Assembly (NCBI GenBank): GCA_030015575.1
Contig: JASDDO010000006.1
Coordinates: 321,704,361-321,768,360, forward strand
Source: Agapanthus africanus
Taxonomy: Eukaryota > Streptophyta > Magnoliopsida > Asparagales > Amaryllidaceae
Direction: 5' to 3'
DNA: 64,000 nucleotides
Part shown: positions 31,334-41,917 of the stretch, in pieces
Layout of the letters: every line of letters starts with the position of its first letter
Position numbering within the stretch: position 1 is the stretch's first letter
Made by a program: the position numbers and the translations under genes
Notes under the pieces: generated by a model
Told to the model about the DNA's origin: nothing
What the model saw: only the letters and a program-made list of their open reading frames with translations
Database searches by the model: none

Positions 31334-32814
31334 TGTTCATACCAGAATATTGCATTTTATTACCACCCATTCATTATCTATTTTTTTTTATATATCGGTA
31401 CTATAAACCGATGTTTGCTCAGTAATACAGATTACAGGTGTCCGTGACAAAATACTAGAAATACATCCAGAATCACGGATATATCATTTGTGAGCCGACA
31501 CTGCAAGCAGAACTGCAAACCGACCGATATCCCAAGAGTTATTTTGCAAACAAGTGTATGCACAATATTTTGGTCCAACACATAGCATATGTACACACTA
31601 ACTTTTGAGGCTTGGACCATGGACCTAGGGGGCAGCCATGGCATGATGGCTCATGGCAAGTGGGCTTGACGAGTGATGTGCATTTATTGCAAAAAAGTAG
31701 TGATGTGATTTGTATCTACCAAGTTCCTTCAAAAACTCTGAAGACAAACCAAGGTATTTTAGACCAAGCAAACAACACCAGAGTCATACTGGGGACAACG
31801 CAAGGCCACACTGCAAATATGGGACCCAGACCTCGGAATTTGGCCGAGCACTACCTCACATATTCCGGCTTCGCCGGCCGTACTGCCCCCAATGGGCCCC
31901 ATCTTTCTACTAGCCCTCCACTGCTGCCTTTTAATCATTATTTTATTGTTTGCTTATTTAGTTTTTGTGCCTATATATAGCAGGCAGTGGGCAAGGGTTC
32001 ATGGTCTAACTTTTGTCCAAGTTTTATCATTCTTTTTCCAAGTTTTCTTTTTAGTTCTTGTACATAGCTAATCCCCCTTGAGCTCTCTACCTTAACTTGA
32101 TCTTGCAACCTCTTCATTGAGCTTGCAATTTTAAACTTTGGTCATTGATCTCAAGGGGTTGTATCATTCTTGAAGTTTAATAAAGCCTTCTCTTTTGTGC
32201 CTTTATTCATCATGAGTTCTTTCCCATCACTTGATCTTGCAACATCTTTATTGAGCTTGCATGTTTAAGTGTAGGTTGTTGAATCCATGTCTTGTGTTTT
32301 GTTCCATGGTTCTTAGTAGTTTCTTTCTTGCTCTTTTACATTCATGCAATTTATTACCTTGCTTTACTTTCCTGCACTTAAATTCCATGCCCTTTACTTA
32401 CTTGTAATGTTTTTCTTTTCTTTTCTTTGTTCTCTTTTCATTTGCTCTTTTTGTTGTTGTTAATATGGTGTTGTTAATATGATGTTGCGAATATTGTTGT
32501 TAGGAAAAGAGAAAGATATTGTAAGTTAAAGTTTCGTTTCTCATTTCCTTTTCCCGTCTTTTCCATTTGAAACTCCTCCCAAACCTTAAGCAAGCGCTCC
32601 GTTAGGCATCCTACCCTACTAAGGTATCGGTGATTCCTAACCGTGACCGGTTGCGCTCGGTTTGGCCGGAGGCGAAAGCAAGAGACAAGAACGGAAGGAC
32701 AAAGGTCAATAAGCCGGATTCCACGAATACCGTGCTTAAATACCCTAGTCCACGTTGTTGCCGATTGCTCTAGCTTCATTGGTTTAGTTCGGTGATTGGT
32801 TGAGAGATTTTGTG
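31334..32814 (+). repeat. Ath-2 3' LTR, 3' end lost
   Basis: Begins TGTTCATACCAGAATATTGC, like the other Athila LTRs, and carries a degenerate GC-rich palindrome (TTCGGCCGGAA-type region near 31880; CCGGCTTCGCCGG). The expected ending with CTGATTGCGGT is not reached; instead an inverted LTR piece begins near 32815. No gene. Confidence 0.65.
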
Positions 32815-33737
32815 TACATGCGTTTTAAAATTTAGAAAATACCGCAATCAAGACGGTGTCGCTTGGTAGCTAGCCGGTTGAGTATGGGTCGATCCACAGG
32901 GAGAAGGATTCCTTTACTTTATGTTTTCACGAGTTAAGTCTAAAAAATTGGTGGTTTTTTTTAAGATCTAAGAATGAGATAAAAGTTGATAAAAAGCTTG
33001 CTAGGGTTAGGATTAGGTTAGTTCGAGATAGGGATCTTCTCGCTTCTATCAATGCCTTAGTTAAGAATAAAGGTGTTAAGGTCATCGGTAACAACGGGGA
33101 TTAGCACGACTGGGAAGAAACTAAGTTTCTTCCTTTTGGTCCTTATCCGTCCGTTCTTGGCTCTTAGCCCTAACCTCCAGTTAATTCAATCACACCCGGT
33201 CTAACTAGGGAATCACCGCTATCACGTAGGATAGGGTGCCGTAGTGAGCGGTGTGTGGTTGATTTTAAAAGAGTCGTTTTAATAAAATTATATGAGCAAT
33301 GAAAGGAATGAGAGAGATTTCCATCTCTCAAGCCTTCCCTATCCTAACCCTAACACATGAGGGATTACTCACTCATTAGGGTATTAACAATAGAATTCAT
33401 TTTTATGTTTTGTTTTAAAAACTATCTAAGTTGCAAATAATAAAAGATAAAATAAAATAACAGATATTAAAAGAACAGATAAAAATGCAAGAATTAAATT
33501 CATATAAAAAATCTTACTTTATTGATGCACTCTTGACGATTACAATGGAATTGAAAATTTAAATCTAGAATTAAAAAGAGGCATGCCCCAAAAGAGCCTG
33601 TAGGCTTTCCTATTTATAGATAGGAGAAACCCTAGGGTTTACATCTGATCCACATTTAAAATTACAAGACTACCTTAAGAAAGCCGGGTCAAAGCATCGA
33701 CACCCACCGACACATGCACAGCACGGCCGCGGATCCG
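32815..33737 (-). repeat. Inverted partial Athila LTR copy
   Basis: This is the 3' part of an Athila LTR in minus orientation, about 95 percent identical by eye to 33840-34760 of the Ath-3 LTR (AATACCGCAATCAA, GTCGCTTGGTAGCTAGCC, GGTATTAACAATAGAATTC). It breaks off exactly within the GCCGCGGATCCGCGGC palindrome. Confidence 0.8.
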
Positions 33738-33807
33738 CGGCGGAATGCGTATCAATAACGGTGTCACTTGGTAGCTAGCCGATTTGCGTATCAATAACGG
33801 AGGATGC
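33738..33807. other. Scrambled junction with repeated LTR-end fragments
   Basis: GCGTATCAATAACGG occurs twice within 50 bp, one copy followed by TGTCACTTGGTAGCTAGCC. These are pieces of the LTR end, so the junction was formed by several short template switches or repair steps. Confidence 0.6.
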
Positions 33808-35206
33808 CCTTTTGCGTGCGTGGTTTTAAAATCAAAGTTAAGAATACCGCAATCAATAACGGTGTCGCTTGGTAGCTAGCCAATTGAGTACGGGTCGGTC
33901 CACAGGGAAAACGTGTTCTCTTCTAATTGTTCTAACGAGTTAAGTCCTATTTTTGGTAGGTTTTGATTTTTATAAAAACTAAGATTGAATTTAATTAGGA
34001 TTAAAGCCTTGCTAGGGTTAGGATTAGGTTAGTTGGGAAATAAAACTCTACTCACTTCTTCCCTTTCCCTAATTAAGAACATAGGTGTTAGGGTAATAGT
34101 TAACAAAGGGGATTAGCACGACTAGGAAGAAACTTCGTTTCTTCCTTTTGATCCTTGTCCGTCCTTTCTTAACTCTTAGCCCTAACCTCTATGTAAATCA
34201 ACCACAACCGGTCTAACTAGAGAATCACCGCTATCTCATAGGATAGGGTACCGTAGTGAGCGGCGTATGGTTGATTAAAATAGAGTCCTAATTAAAATGT
34301 TATATGGAAAAAAAAGGAGTGAGAGATTACCATCTCTCAAACCTACCCAATCCTAACCCTAACAAGTGAGGAATTACTCACTCATTAGGGTATTAACAAT
34401 AGAATTCATTTTTATGTTTTATTTTAAAAACTATCTAAATTGAAAATAATAAAAGATAAAATAAAATAGCAGATATTAAAAGAACAGATAAAAATGCAAG
34501 AATTAAATTCAGATAAAATCTTACTTTATTGATGCACTCTTGACGATTACAATGGAATTGAAAATTTAAATCTAGAATTAAAAAGAGCCATGCCCCAAAA
34601 GAGGCTGTAGGCTTTCCAATTTATAAATAGGAGAAACCCTAGGATTTACATCTGATCCACATTTAAAATTACAAGACTGCCCTAAGAAAGCCGGGTCAAA
34701 GCACCGACACCCACCGACACATACACCGACATGTGTACAGCACCGCCGCGGATCCGCGGCGGAATGCCATGTTTGGCCGCGGATCCGCGGCCATCTTGGG
34801 GGTTCTCTGTCACATCTTTCCAGGGTTGCTTCATGTTGCCTTTTTCTTCACTTGGTTCTCCAGACTCTTTTCTACTTTCTTTCAGATTTCCAACAGTGCA
34901 TAATTTGTGGACTTTTACCATTAGCTTCGCGTTGAAGTCTTGAATCTTGTGTTGCCCTCGTACTTTGTGCAATCCAACTGTTTATTGATCTTCATTTGTT
35001 CCTTAAATTGGTAGGTGGCATCATACAGATTCATCTATTTGTTGGTCGTAGTCTCACATTTGTATCGTTTTTTTCCTGAATTTCACTGTATTGTTCTAAG
35101 AACCTTTAACCTGCAACTATTTAGCAGACATGGATCAAAAGCACCTATTTATTTGCAATATGATTAAGAATGGGAAATATAATAATGCAAAATTCTGATA
35201 TGAACA
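33808..35206 (-). repeat. Ath-3 3' LTR
   Basis: In minus orientation it begins TGTTCATATCAGAATTTTGC at 35206 next to the polypurine tract and ends with the ATTGCGGT block near 33845; the exact outer end is uncertain. It has two palindromes (GCCGCGGATCCGCGGC, 34745-34760, and GGCCGCGGATCCGCGGCC, 34776-34793) and a TATA-like TTTATAAA at 34617-34630. Confidence 0.8.
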
Positions 35207-35245
35207 AATACCCCCAAACTTATCTTTTGCTCGTCCCGAGCAAAG
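35207..35245 (-). promoter_or_regulatory. Ath-3 polypurine tract and hairpin
   Basis: On the minus strand TTTGCTCG-GGA-CGAGCAAA is followed by AGATAAGTTTGGGGGTATT and the LTR start, the same arrangement as in Ath-1. Confidence 0.85.
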
Positions 35246-36448
35246 CCAATTTATTCTCGAAAAAATCCTAATCTTAATTTCGCAGTGAATCGCGATTGCA
35301 CTGAGCTCGTGCAACAAGCCGTTAAACCTTTAGGTGTCCCTAGTAGGAGGAGTGTTGTCTCCTGAGGGTTTTCAGCGGATACTACCCACAAAATCCGATC
35401 AATTTGGCCTATTGACTTTCATTCTTTAATTCGGTGTTCTACCAAGAAATTCTATTATCTTCAACTCAGAAATTATCAACCCGTATTTTTCACACTCACT
35501 TATCATTTAACTTAAGATTGTATATGTTCTATAAATTTATTTAGGTTTCAGCATCTTTTGAATTTTCCTTCTAAGGTTCCGTCTCAACTTAGGAATTTTT
35601 ATCATCTCTACTAAAGTTATAAGCCCTATTTTTCATTCGTGTCTCTCATCCAAACCCCAATCATATACCCCTACGTGTGTGTAAGTATCACCCCTATACT
35701 TGGAAATTCAATTCAAGCTATCATACTCTTGTCCATCGTCCAAAGTACTTTTAGTTGGTTAATTTTAGATGAAATTGCTCACACCTCCTTCATGCGACCG
35801 TTAATACTTCTTGAGGTACCAACGACCGATTAAAAAATGTGTTCGCTCATTTAGGCGTAATTCCTTGTCTTGTAACACCTAAGGCTTTAGCTGTGACTCC
35901 CAAACCAGTTGGTCTAAGGCACTAGGTGATAAAGCACTCTCGCTATATATTTTTTTATTTTATGCAGCCTTAAGTAATTACAAAACCAGTGTTCATTTTT
36001 TTATCTCTTTATTCACACTTATACTTTTATTTAATTTTTTTCTCATACTAAGGATTTTAGACAAGAGCAATTCAAGGTATCCTCTACTATCCCAAGTTTT
36101 AAGCTGTGTGTATGTGCGAGTTGTAGGGTATATACTTTCAGAATTTAAACTCAAGGTTTGGAATTATTTTTCAGACTTACGCGTCAATAAAAATTTCAAT
36201 ACTCTTCCCTTATTTTGACTTAGACCAAGAACTGAACTCAAAATTTGCCTATTTCTAAATAAACTACAAGGACATATATTTTTTACCGTTAAACTTTAAG
36301 AAAGGTTATTTTTAGGGTTTTTAATTTACCAAGTTTAGGATCTAGTTTTTCCTAGCTAGTTAACCGTCTTGTCAAACTTAAGTCAAATATGGCCAAGTTG
36401 AAATTTTTTTTTATCTTTTGAGTTTTTTAATTTTTTTATTTGATTTTT

Positions 36449-36486
<38 letters not shown>

Positions 36487-36660
36487 TATTTTCATTTTTT
36501 TTTAATTTTTTATAAAGATGCAATGCAGAATTAAACATGCAAAGAAAGAAAAAGAAAAAAAATATGTACAAAAATTAAAATATGCAATGCAATGATAACT
36601 ATTTACAAAGCACCTCCTCCCCCAAACTTACCAAAAGCAGTGCCCTTACTGCTCATGTCC
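35246..36660 (-). other. Ath-3 3' untranslated region
   Basis: No gene. Conserved islands match Ath-1 and Ath-4 (minus-strand reading): near 35290-35375 (CTCAGGAGACAACACTCCTC), 35800-35860, 35870-35945 (CACCTAGTGCCTTAGACC) and 36060-36135. A (TA)n microsatellite lies at 36453-36481. A second polypurine-like AAGTTTGGGGGAGG (36615-36628) with the hairpin AGCAGT-AAGGGC-ACTGCT (36636-36654) directly follows the env-like stop codon. Confidence 0.75.
36453..36481. repeat. (TA)n microsatellite
   Basis: Pure TA run within the Ath-3 3' region. Confidence 0.9.
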
Positions 36661-37605
36661 TCACCGTCCCCTTGAACGTGAACGGGAACGTTCCTCTCTC
36701 ACCAGCAGCGTAGATACGCCATGTTCAATCTCTGTCACCCGGTGATCCAAGTTGGTCACCATCGCCACCAACCTATCAATCCCCCTAGTGGCTCTTCTAA
36801 GCAGACGTGCATGTTTTGCTGGGGTAAGCTCTTCCTCGCTCGCGGTCAAGCTGGAGCTGGGTGTCCTGGCGGGTACATGTTCGGCCAGTTCTCTTCGCGA
36901 CCATACATCAGTTAGACGGGTATAGGACGTGGATACGCCCTCAATAAGAGGCCTAATGGGTATGCCTCCATGCATGTAAAACTCAAATTCCTCCATAGGA
37001 AGGAAATAGCGACACAGTTGTGTCACTAACATAGGGCATGGATAATTTGCGGCCCTTTTGCCACCACCAATTGAATTAAGTAAAACCATGCACATGTCAA
37101 ATCTAGGGTTCCTAGTCATTAAGGTGTGCATGATATGAAGAGATGGGGTGAAAAATGTTGTGTTATGTGAACTGCCAAAAATGTTGTTTTGTGCCCAACG
37201 GCACACGGTTAATACATTGGCGAAGAGGGTTCTAGCCTGTATGCCCTTCCTAGGTTCCCTCGAACAGTCATTACCCATTAAGGGTAAGCAGTCTTCAAAT
37301 TGAAGGGGTTGGTCGTGAACAGGTAATCTAGAAATTATAGTGACTTCATGGACCATGAAGTCCCTATCAATGATTATTTCGTTATCGCCCCAAAGTAATT
37401 TAATAAAACCGTATTGTGCTAGGAAGCCTTCCTCCATGCACTCGTAAAAACGAGTGACTAGATCTGGAAGAGCGTAGGCGTTGGGATGATTGAAAATTAA
37501 AAAGTTCCACCCTCGCCGTGTGATCTCATCACCAAAATAACTCCCGTAAATTGTGTGTGAAAAGATTTGTAAAAAATCTCGTTCTAATTGTATGGTTGGT
37601 GCCAT
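36661..37605 (-). CDS. Ath-3 env-position ORF (ATHILA ORF-like protein), intact
   Basis: A 314-residue ORF open from ATG 37605 to the stop at 36661, located after integrase where Athila elements carry their env-like gene. The first 210 residues look globular (RRGWNFLIFNHPNAYALPDLV, FYECMEEGFLAQYGF, VRGKxx-like VHEVTIISRLP). The C-terminus has a heptad-like stretch (LVAMVTNLDHRVTEIEHGVSTLL) and ends in an arginine/serine tail (RSRSRSRGR) that could be nuclear or nucleic-acid binding. I see no clear signal peptide or transmembrane span, so a true envelope role is doubtful. It resembles the plant ATHILA ORF-1 family. An internal TATA box lies about 235 bp upstream. It is the only long undamaged ORF of this element. 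Confidence 0.75.
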   Translation of the reverse strand: MAPTIQLERDFLQIFSHTIYGSYFGDEITRRGWNFLIFNHPNAYALPDLVTRFYECMEEGFLAQYGFIKLLWGDNEIIIDRDFMVHEVTIISRLPVHDQPLQFEDCLPLMGNDCSREPRKGIQARTLFANVLTVCRWAQNNIFGSSHNTTFFTPSLHIMHTLMTRNPRFDMCMVLLNSIGGGKRAANYPCPMLVTQLCRYFLPMEEFEFYMHGGIPIRPLIEGVSTSYTRLTDVWSRRELAEHVPARTPSSSLTASEEELTPAKHARLLRRATRGIDRLVAMVTNLDHRVTEIEHGVSTLLVREERSRSRSRGR

Positions 37606-38080
37606 TCAGAAAGTTCAAAGATTTATAAAAAAATTTAACAGAGAGGGAGAGATGATGCAAACCTCTTCTGAAAGATTCAGAGGAGAAGACACCATGGACC
37701 GGCGGTTGCGCGGCCAAAAGTGGGCTACAACGGCAGAAACGCGGCGGCGTAGGGGGATCGCACTGCAGAACTTGGAGCGGCGGCTAGGGTTTGAGGAAAT
37801 GAAAATTTAGGGTTATGAAAAATGCTGTGAGAGGTCGGGTTGTATTTATAGGCGATAGTGGTTTGGTTATTTGCAAAAATGTCCTCTTAAAAAGAGGAAT
37901 TTATTTGTAAAAATTTTTTATTTTATTTTTTATTAAAACTGAAAATTTACAAAAATACCCCAATTTTTTATTTTATTTTATTTTGTTTTTATATATAATT
38001 ACAAGTGATACGCACCCCCAAACTTGTTTGAAACAGTGATTTGGCTAGATAATCGAAATTTAGGGGTAGATAGAGGAAGA
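37606..38080 (-). other. Spacer between Ath-3 integrase and env-position ORF
   Basis: A polypurine-like tract AAGTTTGGGGGTGCG (minus strand, about 38015-38029) follows the integrase stop codon. The rest is A/T-rich, then the TATA box and the leader of the env-position ORF. No other gene. Confidence 0.65.
37841..37850 (-). promoter_or_regulatory. Internal TATA box upstream of the env-position ORF
   Basis: On the minus strand the sequence is CGCCTATAAATACAACCC. It is followed by a typical plant leader (AAACCCTAGCCGCCGC, about 37775-37795) and then by ATG 37605. This suggests a separate transcript for the ORF rather than, or besides, splicing from the LTR transcript. Confidence 0.6.
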
Positions 38081-39237
38081 TCAGTCAATGTAGATCGGCT
38101 CCTGCAAAAACAGGAGCTCCTCCGAAGGGTTCGCAGTGAGGAACGGTTTAAGTCTATGTCCGTTCATTTTAAATAATGAGCCATCCTCCGGATTTTCTAG
38201 ATCGACCGCACCGTGCGGATATAAGGTGCGTACCAAAAATGGCCCTTTCCATCGAGATCTGAGCTTGCCGGGATGGAAATGTAACCGAGTGTCGTAAAGT
38301 AAAACCTGTTGACCTGGTTTGAAAGTTTTGCGTATAAGGTGTTTATCGTGAAACACCTTCTTTCGGTTTTTGACGATTACAGCATTCTCGTAAGCTTCAT
38401 CCCGAAGCTCGTTTAAATCGTTCAACTGCAGCTTTCTATTGCTGCCCGCATATACTAGAGATAGGTTCAACTCTCTTATTGCCCAAAATGCTTTATGCTC
38501 TATTTCAACTGGAAGGTGGCAAGCCTTTCCATAAACAAGCTTATATGGAGACATGCCAAGATCGGTCTTATAGGCAGTTCGGAATGCCCAAAGGGCATCA
38601 ATAAGTTTTGAGGACCAATCTTTACGGTTTTTGGGAACCGTTTTCTCCAATATTTGTTTAATTTGCTGATTTGAAATCTCGGCTTACCCACAAGTTTGAG
38701 GATGATCGGGCGTTGACAGCTTGTGAGTAATGGAGTATTTCCGCATTAAGGACTCGAAAGTCCTATTACAAAAGTGAGATCCAATATCGCTGATAATCGC
38801 ACGAGGATGCCCAAACCGAGAAAAGACATTAGTTCGGCTGGGCACAGCCTCGACCCATTTAGAAACATAGTCAACAGCGAGTAGAATATACACGTTCCCA
38901 AAGGAATTGGGAAACGGTCCCATAAAGTCATCCCCCAAATATAAAAAATTTCAACAACCAATATTGGTTGGAGCGGCATTTCATTTCTCCTAGATATCCG
39001 GTCCAAGTGTTGGCACTGGGAGCATGTCTTGCAGTACTCATATGCGTCTTTAAAAAGTTATGGCCAGTAGAAACCACACTGCAAGATCTTTTCTGCTGTC
39101 TTCTTAGGGCCAAAATGCCCGCTACACGCTTAATCGTAGCAGAATGACAGCACGCTCTTAAACTCATTGTCGGGGACACACCGACGAATAATTTGGTCGG
39201 GACAGTATTTGAATAGATACGGTTCATCCCAGTAAAA
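38081..39237 (-). pseudogene. pol: Ath-3 integrase, broken
   Basis: Read from 39237 down. The zinc domain is recognisable (ACSGHFGPKKTAEKILQCGFYW, then CKTCSQCQ, 39020-39130) with in-frame stops. The core has GDDFMGPFPN, SDIGSHFCN (usual SDGG) and AEISNQQIK as its acidic triad. Between VPSRTN and VFSRFG roughly a dozen residues usual for this family are missing without a frame change. A TAA stop at about 38690 separates core and C-terminal half. The latter runs intact ([36 protein letters not shown]) to 38081. Confidence 0.88.
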
Positions 39238-40740
39238 TTATTTTACCTGGGATAGAAATCTGAGTCTGTCCTGATTTGACCATTCGTTTGGTATCAGTCC
39301 GGTGGCCAAATAATTTACGATATCTGCGAACCAAGGTTCACATGACACAGTTAAGAGCTGCTCATCTGGAAAAACGTCTTTAATAGGAATTTGAAGTGTA
39401 TGCGAAGAAGGAAGTCGAGAAAGATGGTCGGCGGCTACGTTTTCGCATCCTCTCTTGTCTCTGATGACAAGGTCAAACTCTTGTAGTAAGAGGATCCGAC
39501 GTATCAACCGAGATTTACAATCCTTCTTCGCGAAAAGATGGCGAAGAGCTGAGTGGTCAGTATAAACGATGACTGGAGAGCCGATTAAATAGGGCCTGAA
39601 CTTTTCTAATGCAAACACAACAGCTAAGAATTCTTTTTCGGTTGTTGTGTAATTCAATTGGGCCTCATTTAAGATTCGGCTAGCGTAATAAATTACATGC
39701 AGCATCTTATTAATGTGCTGTCCAAGGACAGCACCAATGGTGAAATCAGATGCATCGCACATAATTTCAAATGGATGCGTCCAGTCAGGAGATGAAAGAA
39801 TGGGAGCGGAAAAAGTGAGTTTTTCAATGACTCGAACGCCTTCATACAGCTTGAGTCAAAGACAAATGTGGTGTTCTTGGCCAACAAAGGAGTCAAGGGT
39901 CTAGCTATCTTGCTAAAATCCCTGATGAACAGTCTATAGAAACCGGCATAGCCAAGGAAGGCTTGAATGTCTCGGACGCATTTGGGAGGAGGAAAATTGG
40001 AAATAACTTCAATCTTAGCTTTATCTATCTCAATGCCATTTTGCGAGATGATATGTCCTAAGACGATACCTTCTCATACCATAAAGTGGCATTTCTCCCA
40101 ATTTAAAGTAAGGTTCTTATCCCTACACCGGGTAAGAACTGCGTCTATATGAAGCAAACTCTCATCAAAGGAGTCGCCGAAAGTGGAGAAATCATCCATA
40201 AAAATCTCCAAGAAATTTTCCACCATGTCTAAAAAAATGCCCATCATACACTGCTGGAAAATAATGGGTGCATTGCATAACCCAAAAGGCATGCGACGGT
40301 AAGCAAACGTACCGAAAGGACAAGTGAATGTGTCTTGTCTTGGTCCTTTTTGGCGATGGGAACTTGATTATAGCTGGAGTAGCCATCCAAAAAGCAATAG
40401 TACCTGTGCCCAGCCAATCGTTCTAGTATTTGGTCAATAAAAGGTAATGGAAAGTGATCTTTCCGTGTCGCGGCGTTGAGTTTTCTATAATCGATGCAAA
40501 CTCGTCATCCAGTTTGGGTACGAGTAGGTATTAACTCATCCGCCTCATTAGTTATGACCGTTATGCCCGATTTCTTTAGGACAACGTGAATGGGGCTAAC
40601 CCACTGGCTATCAGAGATAGGGTAAATGATACCACTATCAAGACATTTTACAATCTCCTTTTTAACAGCCTTCTTCATGATAGGGTTAAGTCATTTCTGT
40701 GGATCCCTTGCTGGCTTGGTATCATCCATCATATGAATAT
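39238..40740 (-). pseudogene. pol: Ath-3 reverse transcriptase and RNase H, broken
   Basis: From about 40740 down: KKEIVKCLDSGIIYPISDSQWVSP, then VCIDYRKLN preceded by a stop, DHFPLPFIDQILERLAG, a frameshift near 40330, MPFGLCNAPIIFQQ, and the catalytic FMDD (40190-40203). A stop follows near 40074 and another frame change near 39740. RNase H (39762-39238) is open for 174 codons with the acidic residues in MCDAS, TTEKE and YTDHS and ends ...[10 protein letters not shown]. Order RT-RNase H-integrase is that of Ty3/Gypsy. Confidence 0.9.
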
Positions 40741-41074
40741 GATGTTCAATTATTAGGGGACTAATCACCTTGATGTCCGCCATAGTCCAGCCAAAAGCTT
40801 GCCGATTGTTTTGTAAAACCATTAAAAGGGCTTTCTCTTGCTCGGGGGCTAGAGAGGCCGAGATGATAACGGGAAGGGTCTCATTCTCACCTAAGTAAGC
40901 GTATTTAAGGTGAGACGGCAATAGCTTGAGTTTGAGTTTTGGAGGCGTAACAATTGAAGGTAAAATTAGTGAAACTGTCTCAAACTCGAAGGATTCCAAC
41001 AAAGGTTCAAAGCGAGTGTAAGCAACCGAGTCGGATGGTTCAGCTGACTCATCCAAAAATTCAATGGATTCGAA
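40741..41074 (-). pseudogene. Ath-3 protease-to-RT linker
   Basis: An open segment (MDESAEPSDSVAY, PSHLKYAYLGENETLPVI, FGWTMADIKVISPLI) carrying the region known to precede RT in Athila polyproteins. It overlaps the protease ORF in another frame with a stop at about 41075. The same linker in Ath-1 ends where RT should begin. Confidence 0.8.
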
Positions 41075-41917
41075 CTAGGGTGGTGATTCTTCAAAATCAT
41101 TCGAAAAAGTGAAACACTCATAATCGTTATCGGGTGTGAAAGCTGTGTCAGATTCAAGGAGGAACGCACTATTGGCGTCAAAATTGCTGTGATCGAACAG
41201 AAATTTTTCGAGCTCACAGTCCTCCTGAGTGATCTCTTGGATCGAGAAAATATCAAGTATATTAGCATTAGGTTCGAAGGGCTGATTCCCCAACTTAAAA
41301 ATGTTGAGTTCAATTTTCATGTTTCCAAAAGATAGGTTCATTGAACCATTTCGACAATTGATCACCGCATTAGAAGTTTGAAGGAATGGTCGACCGAGTA
41401 TCACTGGAATTTGACTCCGGGGGTTAGCTACAGGCTGTGTGTCCATAACAATGAAATCAACGGGGAAAATGAAGTCCCCTACTTTAATCAACACATCCTC
41501 TAACTCATCCCTAGGATGGGTGATGGATCGTTCGGCCATTTGGAGAGTACAATGTATGGGTTTCAGCTCTCCAACGCCTGATTGTTCATATACAGAATAA
41601 GAAAGCAAATTAACACTGGCACCAAAATCTAAAAGTGCGCGGTTGATGTTCTTATCCCTAATAGTTATTAAAATTGTAGGACAGCCATGGTCCTTTCGTT
41701 TTTGAGGTAAAGGTTGGGTAAGAGCATCACTTACTACACTAGCCAAGAAAACTTTCTTAGGTACCTGCGATTTTCTCTTCTTGGTACATAAGTTCTTCAA
41801 GATTTTAGCGTAAGAAGGGACTTGTTGGATTGCATCCAAGAGAGGTATGTTAGTACTAACCTGTTTAAATAACTCCACAATCTTCTCCATTTGTGGAGTT
41901 TGTTTATTGGATCTCAA
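41075..41917 (-). pseudogene. pro: Ath-3 aspartic protease region
   Basis: A 280-codon open stretch containing the retropepsin domain with motif ALLDFGASVNLL (about 41610-41630), then VILGRPFLQTSNAVI. Upstream residues (MEKIVELFKQVSTNIPLLDAI) match Ath-1. It is separated from gag by a stop at about 41940 (STNF, stop, NVPFPN). Confidence 0.85.

Noticed and set aside
37700..37810. AAACCCTAG leader as a sign of a host gene
   Set aside because: The leader belongs to the env-position ORF of Ath-3, which matches the usual Athila order; no host-type exons follow.
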